Shown here: positions 48,501 through 60,500 of the stretch, piece by piece
Layout: each line of letters opens with the position of its first letter
Numbering within the stretch: the stretch's first letter is position 1
Assembly (NCBI RefSeq): GCF_001949145.1
Contig: NW_019091358.1
Span: 3,946,887-4,010,886 of the forward strand
Reading direction: 5' to 3'
Length of the DNA: 64,000 nucleotides
DNA from: Acanthaster planci
Taxonomy: Eukaryota; Echinodermata; Asteroidea; Valvatida; Acanthasteridae
Notes under the pieces: generated by a model
Seen by the model: only the letters and a program-made list of their open reading frames with translations
Told to the model about the DNA's origin: nothing
The model's database searches: none
Made by a program: the position numbers and the translations under genes

Positions 48501-51500
48501 TTTCTTTGCCAATCGTTTTTCTAAGCAAGGCTCTGGAAACTTACCTTAGGGTAGGGTTGCTCCCGGACCACATTGGGGTCAAAGGTGTGCCGCAGGTTAA
48601 TGGTCCAGGGTCCCACAGCACGAATGTGGAGTGACAGGTTCTCCTCGTGGGGAGCCGAGGACAGGGTGAAGGGATGGTATTCACTGCTGTTCAAGGTCTT
48701 GCAGGCGATGCGCACCCACTGGCCAGACTTGTACTCAAAGGTGGTAGGGCGCTTAAACTCCAGCATGGTCACGTCTGCCAATCGTAAAGTGTTTGGTGGA
48801 AGGAATGTCAAAGTTTATGCCAAAATGCACTGGAGCAGAGGTGGATGCCTAAGATTTGCACTTTATTGGCAAAGTGACAATGGCGTACTGCTCCAAGAAG
48901 CAGCACTCTGAATGAATGAGAGATATTGTGGATGGCTTAAAAATAACTTATTGAGTTCATCCACACTACAACATTATGTAAACGATAATTTAAGAGGGAT
49001 TTTAAAAGAAAGCACATTTAAAATCAATTAATGATGATTTGGGCAAAATCGTGAAAAGTGTAATTTTAGCTCATTATTTTTGCTGCTAAAAGTAAAACCA
49101 ATAATTTTTTTTATCATTTTTCATCACTATAAAAATGCTCCCTGTCCCCAATTCCCCAAGACTTTGACTTACTGGAAGGCAGTAGCTCAGCCTTGACTAC
49201 GGTGATCTCGGCCTTCTTGCGGCTGACGCTGACCAACTTGTCCAGGGTGAAGACAATGACAGGGGGCAGGAAGAAGTAGTAGAAGAAAGGAGGTTGGACC
49301 AGGTTGCCGCTGCCGTGCATAACCATCAGGAAGAAATAGAAAGCGTACAGGTTGTGGGTCAGCCAGAACAGGTTGAAGACCTTACGGCGGGCATAGCTGA
49401 AGGCGAAGGTGTACATGATGGCACACACCATGACAAGGAGGATTCCAGTGAAACCTGGGATGACGAGGAGAGATAAAATGGTGGTAAGTTGAAAGGTAAA
49501 GGTTTAACCCTCAATCCTCCAATGCTTTGACAATCCCCTCCTTGGCTTATCTAGAATATAACTGTACCCAGACTGGCCAATTGGAATGAGACTTCAACCT
49601 GGATCAGAATCCCACCCCTGATCCTCCTGTATCCCACAAAATCTGTCAGGATATAGATTTTGAAGGAGTGAGGATGTTGTTTGCGTGTTGAAAAGTTTAG
49701 TTGCTAAGACCATAACATGACTTTAACTTGACAAAGGTTCCTAGTAAGACGGTTGGAGAGTTAGGGTTAAGGCTGACCAAAACTGGACAAAAAGTCCCCA
49801 AATAGAGAAGTTCAAGAAGAACGTTTACTCTCTGATAGCTAACAACAAGTTTGAGGTAGTTCGGGATTTTGGAAGACCTGTTCTACATTATTTACAATGT
49901 CAACTCACCAGTGATGGTGCGATAGGCCCAGAAGTGGAACTTTGGAAGCTCATGAGACCTGGCAAAACAAATTAATTTATCCATTACCTGCCTTTTAAAC
50001 TAACATTCCAGAGCAGAAATAGTGCATGAAAATCACAATATTAATACTACTACTTTGAGTTAGGCTCCCATTCTGAGGACTTATTATAGTCTTCTGGTTT
50101 TCAATTCTGTTTTCTTTCAATCTGAGAACCTGCCAAATATTTTATCTCAAAAAATTAGCACATCTTCAGTGTAAAGGTTTTTGAAATGGTAAAGAGAGGG
50201 GAAAACATCATTGATTTTATCAGAGGAGTTCAATGCTGTATTTACCCATTGAAGAAGTCACGGAACAGGCAGGAGAGATCACTGGCAGTCTGGGTCGCGA
50301 TGTGGTAGAAGTTGAGGGAATGGCCAATGGTGTGCACAACTTTTGAAGAAAAGATGGAAAGAGAGGAGTTTGTATGTTATTTCTGCCAGGGCCAAATCTG
50401 ATATTAATGGAGTTGGTTATTCAATTGTTTAATTTGGGCTGCAGACCAAAATTTGGGTTCAAACTCACCAGACCAGAACAAGGCCAGCATGGCGACAAAC
50501 TTGTGGAAGAACAGAGCCGAGTCGAAGGGCACATAGCGATGGAGGAACGTCCCGCGCAGGAACGTGATGGTGTTCCGACACATGGTCGCCAGCAGGGTCG
50601 AGTAGGTGAACATCATGGCACTCGCGGCTCCACGAGTTACAGTCACACCGTAGCCAGCAATGCGACGGAGGCCCCCATGCTCACGCTCAACAGAGTAGTC
50701 TGTGTGTGGTGACACAAAATATTTTCAGGTAAACGATTCACGCTTGTACAAACTTGCTACCTGTGCCTGACTAAGACTGGAAGCGAAGTGACCAGGATTT
50801 ATTTTCATTGATAGGTTAATTTTGACGAGTTTCTAAAGATTGAGCAGATATTTAAGACAAATCCATACATACTGAGAACCAGGACATTAAAAACGAAGAA
50901 ACTGCTCATGGCCTCTTTTAACTCATCGGAGACTTACAGTAGGCACGCTCAATGAAGATGCCAGCCAAGACCAGGTTGTACAGTACCAGGTAGAAAAGCT
51001 GCAGCCGGTTGTTCTCAATGTAGCGCAGGAACCTGTTCAGTTTTTGCTGGGTCCTGTTCTCGGTGTAGGTTGCTTTCTTGGTTTCAACACGGATCACCCG
51101 GGACTGGTAGCGGTTCTTGGCTGTTCTTGGTCTGTCACTGTCCTTTTCACTGAGTGGGAGAAAGGTATTGATGGTCTGATGAAATGCTTTGAGCACATGA
51201 CTGGAACTGTTTTCAAAAGGTTAACTAACGTGTTTGGTGTGTGATTTGTGATTCCTGTGCAATATACAACAAGAGTATGTACTTGACAGCATGAAAATAA
51301 CTATTCTTTTAGCAGGGAGCTTAATCTCTGATCCAAAAAACCAGCACAATTGAAAATTTTTCATTTTTTTAAGTAGTTGGATTTTACTTTTCCAATAAAT
51401 GCTGTCCACCTCCCACCCACAACTGCATATTAATATATCTTTTTTATTTTTGAGTCTTCACAAAGGTACACATGCCAATTATGCATCCAATCCTGCCAAA

Positions 51501-54500
51501 CGTTGCAAACAGGCTTGGAACACCCATCATTCAACATCAACATTGTAGAACAGTTATCTTACGCATAGGCCCGGACGATGGTTTTGCGAGCACGGGAAGG
51601 TGCATTCTCTCTCCTTATGACGGTGGCACCGCGGTCGGGAGTAGGCTGTGCAGCCTCAGGTACATCAGCTCCTGTAACAGAAAAAAAAAAGAAAAAAATG
51701 GACTTACTGGTGATGGGAAATCGCCCACAAATTCAAGAGTCAGTTCCTTGTGCTTCCTCTTTCTGGGAGCATCAACTCCCTCGTAAAGGCATGCGCATGT
51801 GATGCAAAATTTGACATCTAAAGATGTTTGTGGTCAACCCTGAAAAGCGATCAACTCTTACTAAGTCACAGACAAAGAAGTTGCTTTCATGCCACCAAAC
51901 TCTGCAAACACCACTGGTGTGAGATGTGAGCAGTTTTCAAAGGAATGGCTTTTACTTTCGTAGGTTCTGCAAAAATCCTCCAAAACATTGCAGAATCTTT
52001 GAAGAGGCTAATATTCATTAATGAGGCCTATTTATTACTAAGAACAAGAGCTTTACTCTCTAACAACCTTAGAAATTCCATGAAATTCACTTAGATAGCA
52101 TGCTTTTACACAGTTAAGGCCCAGTGTTTCCAAAGTGTGAAATGCATTCATGTTTGTCCTCAATCTTAACCTATCAATACCGTTTTGTGACAAAATTAAT
52201 GATTGATGCCAAGGCACTAACTTACGACAGCCATAAGATACAAATGTCAGCAACTGAATTTTTGTGGAGCAGCCATAACAGTTATATCTTGAAGCGCCAA
52301 CTGAAAGCACTATGCATGCACTAGTCAACAATGCTCACTGATGCATAAATGTAGAACTCACCAATCTATTCCATACTCTCATTCACTGTTTTGGCTGCCC
52401 ACTTTAAAATTTTAGTGGCAGCGGTGGGATTTTAACCACATTCTAAAAACAACCTGTGCTCACCTTGCAGCTGAAGGGCAGCCTGGCTCAGTTCCTCCTT
52501 GTGGTCTCCCATGAGAGTGATGAAATCCTCCAGTGACAGCTCCTCCTTGTTCTCAAAGCCAGCCGCCTTGAACATGGATGAAATGACGTCCTCCAGCTGC
52601 TTCTGCTCCAAGGAGGCACTCACCGTCTCCATCATGGATCTGGAGGAAATTTTCAGGTCAAACCTCATAAACTGATGGATGATCAGATAATAACTTTAAT
52701 ACAGCCACATTTGAATCACCAGTGATTGTATTTGACAGAACTCTGTAACAGTACATTCTTTTCTATCGCAAATCAGTGCAGTTTAAAAGAAAAAATGGTA
52801 AAATGCTAGGTGTCAGTGTAAATATGACTAATATACAAGTTTTGGCTGAAAAGTAAATAACAAACCTTTGCAATTTCATGTTATACTAAAAACGACTTGA
52901 AAAATTCAGCCCTATTTGCACTGGCAAAAAATTTCATCCTTTTCAGCCCCAGAAGCAGGGCAAAAATCCTCAGCGATAAAAAACTACTAAAATAAATGAT
53001 TTTATAACTGCATTCTCCTGAAGACGAACAGAGCAAGCTGTTCAAAACGTCGAGGCCCCCTTATCAGAACCACCACCTGCTCACAAAGAATTACCACATG
53101 GTGTCACCGCAAACAACGTTCCTCTAACTGCATGCTGTTGTTACATGCAATCTTGAAACTTGCACACATTTAATGTACTCTCACCTGAGTTGATTTGCCT
53201 TTGAATAAAATCCATTCAGAGTGTAATCAACTTGGGAGGTAGTCCAATAAATTTGTGCAAAAGACAAGACCGCACGTTTGAATTAGTTATCACTCTTACT
53301 TTCAATTACCATACAACACTGGTCTGTGAGTAGTATGATTATCTTGGGGACAAAAGAAAACAGAAATAGTCAGTACAACTGACACAAAGATATTATTTCA
53401 CTGAACTGGTAGCTCCTAATCACAAAACATGATTGATGGAACACTGATTTATTCATGCTGCATATTTGGTCAATGTGTTGAAAACCTATGAAATATGGCA
53501 CAATTGACCAACGTTTCAATATAGAACTTCTGACCAATTTCAATGCTTACTTCAGCATGGTCATGAACTCATCACGGGAAAGATGGCCAGAGCGATCAAC
53601 GTCGTACATGTTGAACATCAGTTTCAGCTTCTCTTCAGGCTTTCCTGTAATTGAAACCCAAGAAATAATTAGTGCACACTTGAAAATCCTTAATTTATCA
53701 TAAATCTGTTCTAACTAAAAGAGACAGATCAGAAGAAACTTTGGTTTCATTCATGGTTTTCACAAAATTCTTTCACAATAATACATATGTGTTCACATTT
53801 ATTGTTCAAGTTCACATGTTCACAATGATTACCATACTAAAACCAGGATTTTCATCCCCTGCCACAAAATCTTTGCTGATACCATTAGTTAACAGTGTAT
53901 TTGGGACACTATCATAGAAACCCCTTCTGCACAAAAAACTACCTAGTGTTTGGGTCTACCTTTAGCAAAGATGACAATGACGTCCAGAAACTCGCGGAAG
54001 GACAAGGCACCACTCTGGTCTTTGTCCACCAAATCGAACATCTGCTCCACGAAGATCGAGTCCGGAGGCATGGACAGCATCTCAGCAAACTCTGTCTTGG
54101 TCAGCTCATTGTTCAAGACGTCTTTGGCATCAGTCCTCTCCAGCTCAGACAAATCCGTGGAGTCCACCGACTCATTGAAGGCCTTTGGGTAAATGGTTTG
54201 GGAACTTTAAACACCAAACTGCAAAACAACTGGATTGACTAGTTGTTTTCATCCCAAAAGGATGCAATGAGATATTAGATGAATGAATGTAAATTTACAT
54301 ACGGATACAGTGGAACACCACTATACCGAACATTTGGCTGTACTGAACATTGTCCTTGGCTCCAATATTTTGTGCATAAAACCTATCGAACATTATGTAA
54401 TTGCAAATCAACCTAGATTCACCACAGTATGCATCAGAGATCGATCCTGAACGATAGCTTTACGACTTTTTAGAATAAACTAAACTTCGATTTCGTGACT

Positions 54501-57500
54501 CAAGATTTAATAAAAAAAACAAAAATAATTAACAGATACATTTCTAGAAACCTCACATGAATGCAACCGCAAAACATCACGAAAACAGCGAATCACAGTA
54601 TCACGAGAGGGTACACTTCATTAAACAAGAGAGGGCGCTATTCAACATGGCAATGAAAAGTTCGGCAGTTAATTTCCCTTTACCGAACGACCACTGTACC
54701 GAACATGTAGTGTGGTAATAGTGGCATTCCACTGTACACACGTGCCACACTGTGACCATTTCGTGATCAAACAAACCTGTTGAACATATGGAAACTATTG
54801 GGAAAGCTGTTCATAGTTTCATAAAAACACTCTTATATTATCAGTTTATGTAAGAAATTTTACACAAACTAGCAACATGTTCAATGAAAAATTCTGCAAG
54901 TTAATTAAAAAAGCCGATCCTTTTGCCACAGTCTTTTAATGTTTATTTTGAAGTCAAAATATTAGGGGGGCAGGATTTCAGCACAGCAAAATTGTTGGCA
55001 CAACCACTGCCACGGCAAATTCACGGCCCTGACCAGTCTGCACAAACAAACATGTACCTGCACCTTCCGTACTGCATAGTTTGCCAAAAGATATGGCATA
55101 TGGCTGAGATTGTAACAGAGATAACCATCCCTTTGTTAAAGCGTAAATCTAAATTTTCCTCCTTCTTTGCCTTTCTGTGTAATGGCCCAGGGATGTGATG
55201 TTTGCATCGTTTCATAACGATACCAAGTGAGATGTCTGTCCCTTACATCGTTAATGTAATTGAGACATTAATAAAGTTTGCCCTTGAAAGCAAGCCAGAG
55301 TGATTTAGAACAATTTTTCACAGCAAAATAATAACACACTCAAAAATAAAATAATAAGACTAATAAATGTTCACATGCCTTTCTCTTTCATTAAAATGGT
55401 GAATTCCTGTTTTTTGAGTAATCACAGGCCACTCACCTGGGCAAATGCCACACGGAAAAAGCGTTCCAGTGTCTTCTGCCGGTGCTCTTTGGTGATGGCC
55501 ATTCTCAACAGGTCCTTCTCCCGGGTCTCCTGACGTTCCTGGCCCAGGCCCACTTCCCCACTGCCCAGGAAGCTCTGCAGCTCACTGATGTACTCCGTCC
55601 GGCTCTCAATGTCATCAAACTTCAGCACCAGGTCGTACTCTCGCTCCATGTGTAAAAGGACGTAGCGACGGTTGCCGTCTGGCGACACACACAGGGTGAT
55701 CTTCTGGTGGTGGGCCAGGTCGATGGTTCGGTACAGCTTGTTGCCACGCTCGTTCATCACTTTGATGGCTTTGCCTGGTCCCAAGGCCACCTGGATGGGC
55801 CGGGTACCAGACTTGCTGCCACACCATTCAAGAGCTATTTGTACAAGAAACCACATTAACCAAAACTGATTGAAGAACAAGGGCATTATACACCACTACA
55901 AATACATGTAAAAACATGATTTGTTGAGTAATCTCAGAAAAATGCTTTTTGATGTTTGAGAGCTCACGGACAACTCATTGGAGTTCAACTAAAGCCAAAA
56001 AAGGACTCCCCTCAAAATTGGGCTTCGCAACAATGTGTTTTAAAATGACCATAGACCTTAAAAACAATGATGTCGGGCTGTGTTTACACATGCGCTTTCT
56101 TATGGGGACTTGATGGCTTTCGTCCCACCCTAGTGGCATAGGAAAGTGCAAAGGTTGACATCATGTTACAGGGCTATTAAATGTTGGACTCATTCTGTAG
56201 TAACAGGTCACATTTTGTAATTTTTTGTTTGAAGCTAAGATGATTCAAATATGGAAATTTCAAATCATTGTCCAATGTCAGCCCTCTTTAGCAAACAATA
56301 AGGAAACAGACAAGGAAACTAACCGTAACAAACTTGCAGCCATTACTGTCGGCAAGATTTTCACCTACCTGGGAATTTCTGTAGAGATTCGGGTCCTTTG
56401 CCTTTGCGAGTTTTAGTGCGCGTAGCCTTACGTACTTCCTCAGTGGCCTTAGTGCGTCTCCTGGCACAAATGAACAATGTGAGTACAACGCCTGGGGGAA
56501 AAAAAAAAACAGAATTAGGTGGATTATATACAGGATTTGGTAGCAAGACCTTGCTTTGATTTTTAAGTTAAAATATTTTGAAAGAGGATATTATCAATCA
56601 TTAAAAAGGATACCACTGAGAAGTGACAGCAAGTTCAGTCTTCCCCAATAATTTGAAAACTTGTGGCCTGATATCGAATCTGCTTTAAGGTCAGTTCATA
56701 CTTGGCATGAAGGCAAACACGAAAACAAGTTCTGTGAGGCCAGATCAAACATTTGTGCTGTGAAGTCCAAATCATATGCCTGTGGGCTGGAAATAACGCA
56801 CTGATCTATGGAACTGTGCACCAGACTTTAACGGTATTTCAGCCAGAGCCGTATATTTTGGGCACAGCCTTTAACGTGCTGGTCTGGCAAAACACTAGTC
56901 AGTATGTTACGAGATCAGACTACATGAGGGGGGGTCCATGTGAAACAAACAGGCTTAAATGAGAACTCAGGAAAGGGTACGACAAAAATGGTTTGACATG
57001 TTGAGATTTAAAGTGATCACAAAAAGATTGAGGTTACTAAAATGAGATATTTAATATTCGAGCTTGGACATTTCACCATGAAATCAATCATTCTGTAGAT
57101 TGGCTGACCAAAATTTATTTGCTCCGTAACAAACTTTGTGTTTTGGGGCAAAATCTTACTATCTATTATAAGTCAGTCGAAATGAGAGAGAGAAAAAAAT
57201 CTTGTCTTACCAAGACAGAACAAGCCCAGGGCAAAGTAGGACACTGCATAGGAGATCTCACTACCAGTGAAATAATCAAAGGTATACAGCATGGTGCATT
57301 CTTCCATATCCTTCTCATTGATGGAATGATTTTCATTGGGATGCATATCCCAACACGGGTCACCTAGGAAAGGGGCAGGCAACAACTGATTGTTATGTCA
57401 ATTACGCGACAGTGGCATATGCATACTTGGCATTTGCGAGTTGGCATACGGCCCTGCTGATAAGGCCGACCTCACGCATGTATGTCGATATTCTTGAATG

Positions 57501-60500
57501 ACACTCACATCAAGATTGCGCTTTTGAAATGCTGAACTGACTTATTGAATGCTTTTGGCAAAGGACGTCCAACCATATCAATTAGCCCTTACAGGTAAAT
57601 GGTTAACATACAAGAAGGCATCACATGCATATGAAGTGGGAAGTAAATCAGTGTTTAACCACTTNNNNNNNNNNNNNNNNNNNNNNNNNNNNNNNNNNNN
57701 NNNNNNNNNNNNNNNNNNNNNNNNNNNNNNNNNNNNNNNNNNNNNNNNNNNNNNNNNNNNNNNNNNNNNNNNNNNNNNNNNNNNNNNNNNNNNNNNNNNN
57801 NNNNNNNNNNNNNNNNNNNNNNNNNNNNNNNNNNNNNNNNNNNNNNNNNNNNNNNNNNNNNNNNNNNNNNNNNNNNNNNNNNNNNNNNNNNNNNNNNNNN
57901 NNNNNNNNNNNNNNNNNNNNNNNNNNNNNNNNNNNNNNNNNNNNNNNNNNNNNNNNNNNNNNNNNNNNNNNNNNNNNNNNNNNNNNNNNNNNNNNNNNNN
58001 NNNNNNNNNNNNNNNNNNNNNNNNNNNNNNNNNNNNNNNNNNNNNNNNNNNNNNNNNNNNNNNNNNNNNNNNNNNNNNNNNNNNNNNNNNNNNNNNNNNN
58101 NNNNNNNNNNNNNNNNNNNNNNNNNNNNNNNNNNNNNNNNNNNNNNNNNNNNNNNNNNNNNNNNNNNNNNNNNNNNNNNNNNNNNNNNNNNNNNNNNNNN
58201 GTAGTGGTTAAATTTTTAGGCTGTGGCTTGAAATCACTCCAGATTGTTTGGAAGTGGCTGCTACCTCTATTATAGACTCAAGTGCAATTTCAAGTTCCAA
58301 CCAAGACATTTGGACATGTCCTTACCACCATTTTGAGAGTGTCATTGGCTTCTGATTTGGAATATTTTGTGGGAGGAGTGTGCGTTAAGTGATAGATTTT
58401 TCAGTGTGACTAAACACTATCTGAAATGGTATCCTATAAATTAGTATAAATTGTGTTTTGTGTTGAATTTGGTGGATTTCTACAGTTCTCCATCAGTCTC
58501 CAATTTGAAAGCAGTGGTCTTTCTCCCAACACTTAATGAGGCTTTTGTGCTCCAAGAAGCTACATGTTTGCCAGCACTGGCTGGTACCAAGTCAACATGC
58601 AAACCCTTGCTTATATAACCAAAGAAAGAAAATGGCAACAAATGTGTGACACTATGGCTAAGAGAGAAGACGATTAAATGCAAATATATTTACCGGCCAT
58701 GTAATGGAATACATCTTGTTGGACCTCCCCTGGTTTTATATTAGTTGCAAGAATCAGGACATCGTACACCGAGATGTTGTTCCTGATGTATTCAATCTGC
58801 TCTTTGGTAAACAATCTAAATGAAAAAACAATTGCCAAGGATAAGCTAATGTTTAACCAAATACCAACTCATATTATACTTTTTGTTTAGCTTCACAAAA
58901 CAGCAATATTTTTTTTAAGTGAGCGAACCATCCAAGATGGGTGGAAGGTAAAGATGTTTAGGACATTCTTTCCTGCCAAAGACTGAGACCGAATGTAAAT
59001 TTTGAGATACATTTGCCTCAGAAAGTGTCAAAATCTGGTCACTTTTAGGGGTTGCCTTTTAGCTTTAAAAACTAAAACAGCATTTGAAGTAATGAAAAAA
59101 AATGGCAATTGTATAGAATTATTCTCCACACTGTGAACGATGAATTAGTCATTCATTACGTTAAAAACTTACTTCAAGACTTTTTCTGCAAAGTTACCTG
59201 CTCAAACTTATAAAAAAAACACCACCTGTTACTGAAACCTTGCAAAATGAAAAAGATTTCAAGGGCACTAAGACTGACCCATTCTGTTCATTCTCAAACC
59301 AAAAACGGTCTCCATCACGGGTCCGTAAAAACTGATCCAAGATGATTTTCCGGAAAAGAGGTCCGGGCCCATTAGCGGTGGTTTCCAAAAGCCCTCCTGG
59401 CCAGATGTCAATCTTTGATAAGTCACCCTTACACACCTCTTCAAGATTATCAAGAATCTGTAAAAGTATGAGATGGTAACATCCATTACTTCTTTTCTAG
59501 ATTGTTTAAATATCTAATCTGCGGAAAAACATATGTGAACAGGAAAATGCAAGGTACTTAAACCAGAAAGAACTGGGTCAATATAAGAATTGCAATTTCA
59601 CTTCTTTTCCATCAGTAGATTACCCTCTGTTACAGACAAGAGTTTGTGAGTTGCACTGATCCAAATTGAAAGCAAGATTTGAATTAGATTCAATGTCTGC
59701 AACAATGAGGAACATTGAAGAAGAGCAAGCAGGTAAAAGATTGAACACTTGGAGTCATTTAGAATGACTAAGGAGGGAATTATTTTCAGACATCACTCAA
59801 GTACAAGACAAATCAGCCTTTTGCGAGTAAAATTTGAATAAAATCTCGTACACTAGGTTCTTTAAATTCATGTGAACATAACAATTAGAATTCTCCATAC
59901 TAAAGCCACTGTTGCTATACCTCGTGATTTGGGGCAAGCTTTTCCTTAGTTACATAAGAGATGCCTTGTGACAATACACTGTTCAAAATGGAAAAGATGG
60001 CACAAAGGAACCAGAGATGGTGGTTGCCGAGAATCCTGAGGTATAGCCTTAGTGTCTTTCACGGTCTGGGGAATTCAAATTGTTGTTTACATGAATTTAA
60101 AGAACTCAGTGTACCAGATTTTATTCACATTTAACTTGCAAATGATTTATTCAATGCAAATGCATGTAACTGTATAAAAGTAATGACCTTATGACACATA
60201 AAAAATCCATTATTAAAAACAAAGTTGTGTGTCAGTGCACTGTAAATTTTGCTCGGTTCATGCATTTTTAATAAATACATGAATATCATATTCCTCCATG
60301 CAACGAATGAAAATAGACATTTTGGGTAACAACTTTTTTGTACCTGACAGAAGTGAAAATAAAGACTTGCAAAATATCAATTTCAGTACAACATAATTAA
60401 GGTCTTTTGCATTTATGTCAGTATTGCTGACCCTATACAAATTAAGCTTACCTATTTGAAACCACAATTTAATTGGGCTGACCCATATTGCTCCTAATCT

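Larger units (their letters stand above)
45544..51671 (-). other. DUOX: DUOX NADPH-oxidase core: heme spans, FAD and NADPH sites
   Basis: Exons from 51563-51671 to 45544-45666. Heme ligands: His 912 and His 926 (FFHKF and VVHTIGH, spacing 14) in one helix, and His 1005 and His 1018 (WLTHNLY and VMHGS, spacing 13) in another, the spacing expected for NOX/DUOX. FAD site: [10 protein letters not shown] near 1098-1107. NADPH side: [47 protein letters not shown] and the terminal HHFENF. The electron route NADPH to FAD to two hemes to oxygen is therefore complete in sequence. Confidence 0.95.
52464..57363 (-). other. DUOX: DUOX first membrane span and EF-hand region
   Basis: Exon 57211-57363 carries the start of the first membrane span ([15 protein letters not shown]), continued in 56369-56491 ([12 protein letters not shown]) and followed by a basic stretch ([12 protein letters not shown]). 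Exon 55437-55834 is the pleckstrin-like cytosolic segment ([17 protein letters not shown]). Exon 53960-54182 holds EF hand 1, loop [12 protein letters not shown] (residues 628-639). Exon 53551-53644 holds EF hand 2, loop [12 protein letters not shown] (664-675). Both loops have acidic or oxygen ligands at 1, 3, 5 and 12 and Gly at 6, so calcium binding is expected. Exon 52464-52639 ([14 protein letters not shown]) is a degenerate third hand. Confidence 0.93.

Noticed and set aside
57549-58275. Two frames of about 220 residues across 57665-58200
   Set aside because: Artefact of the run of N.
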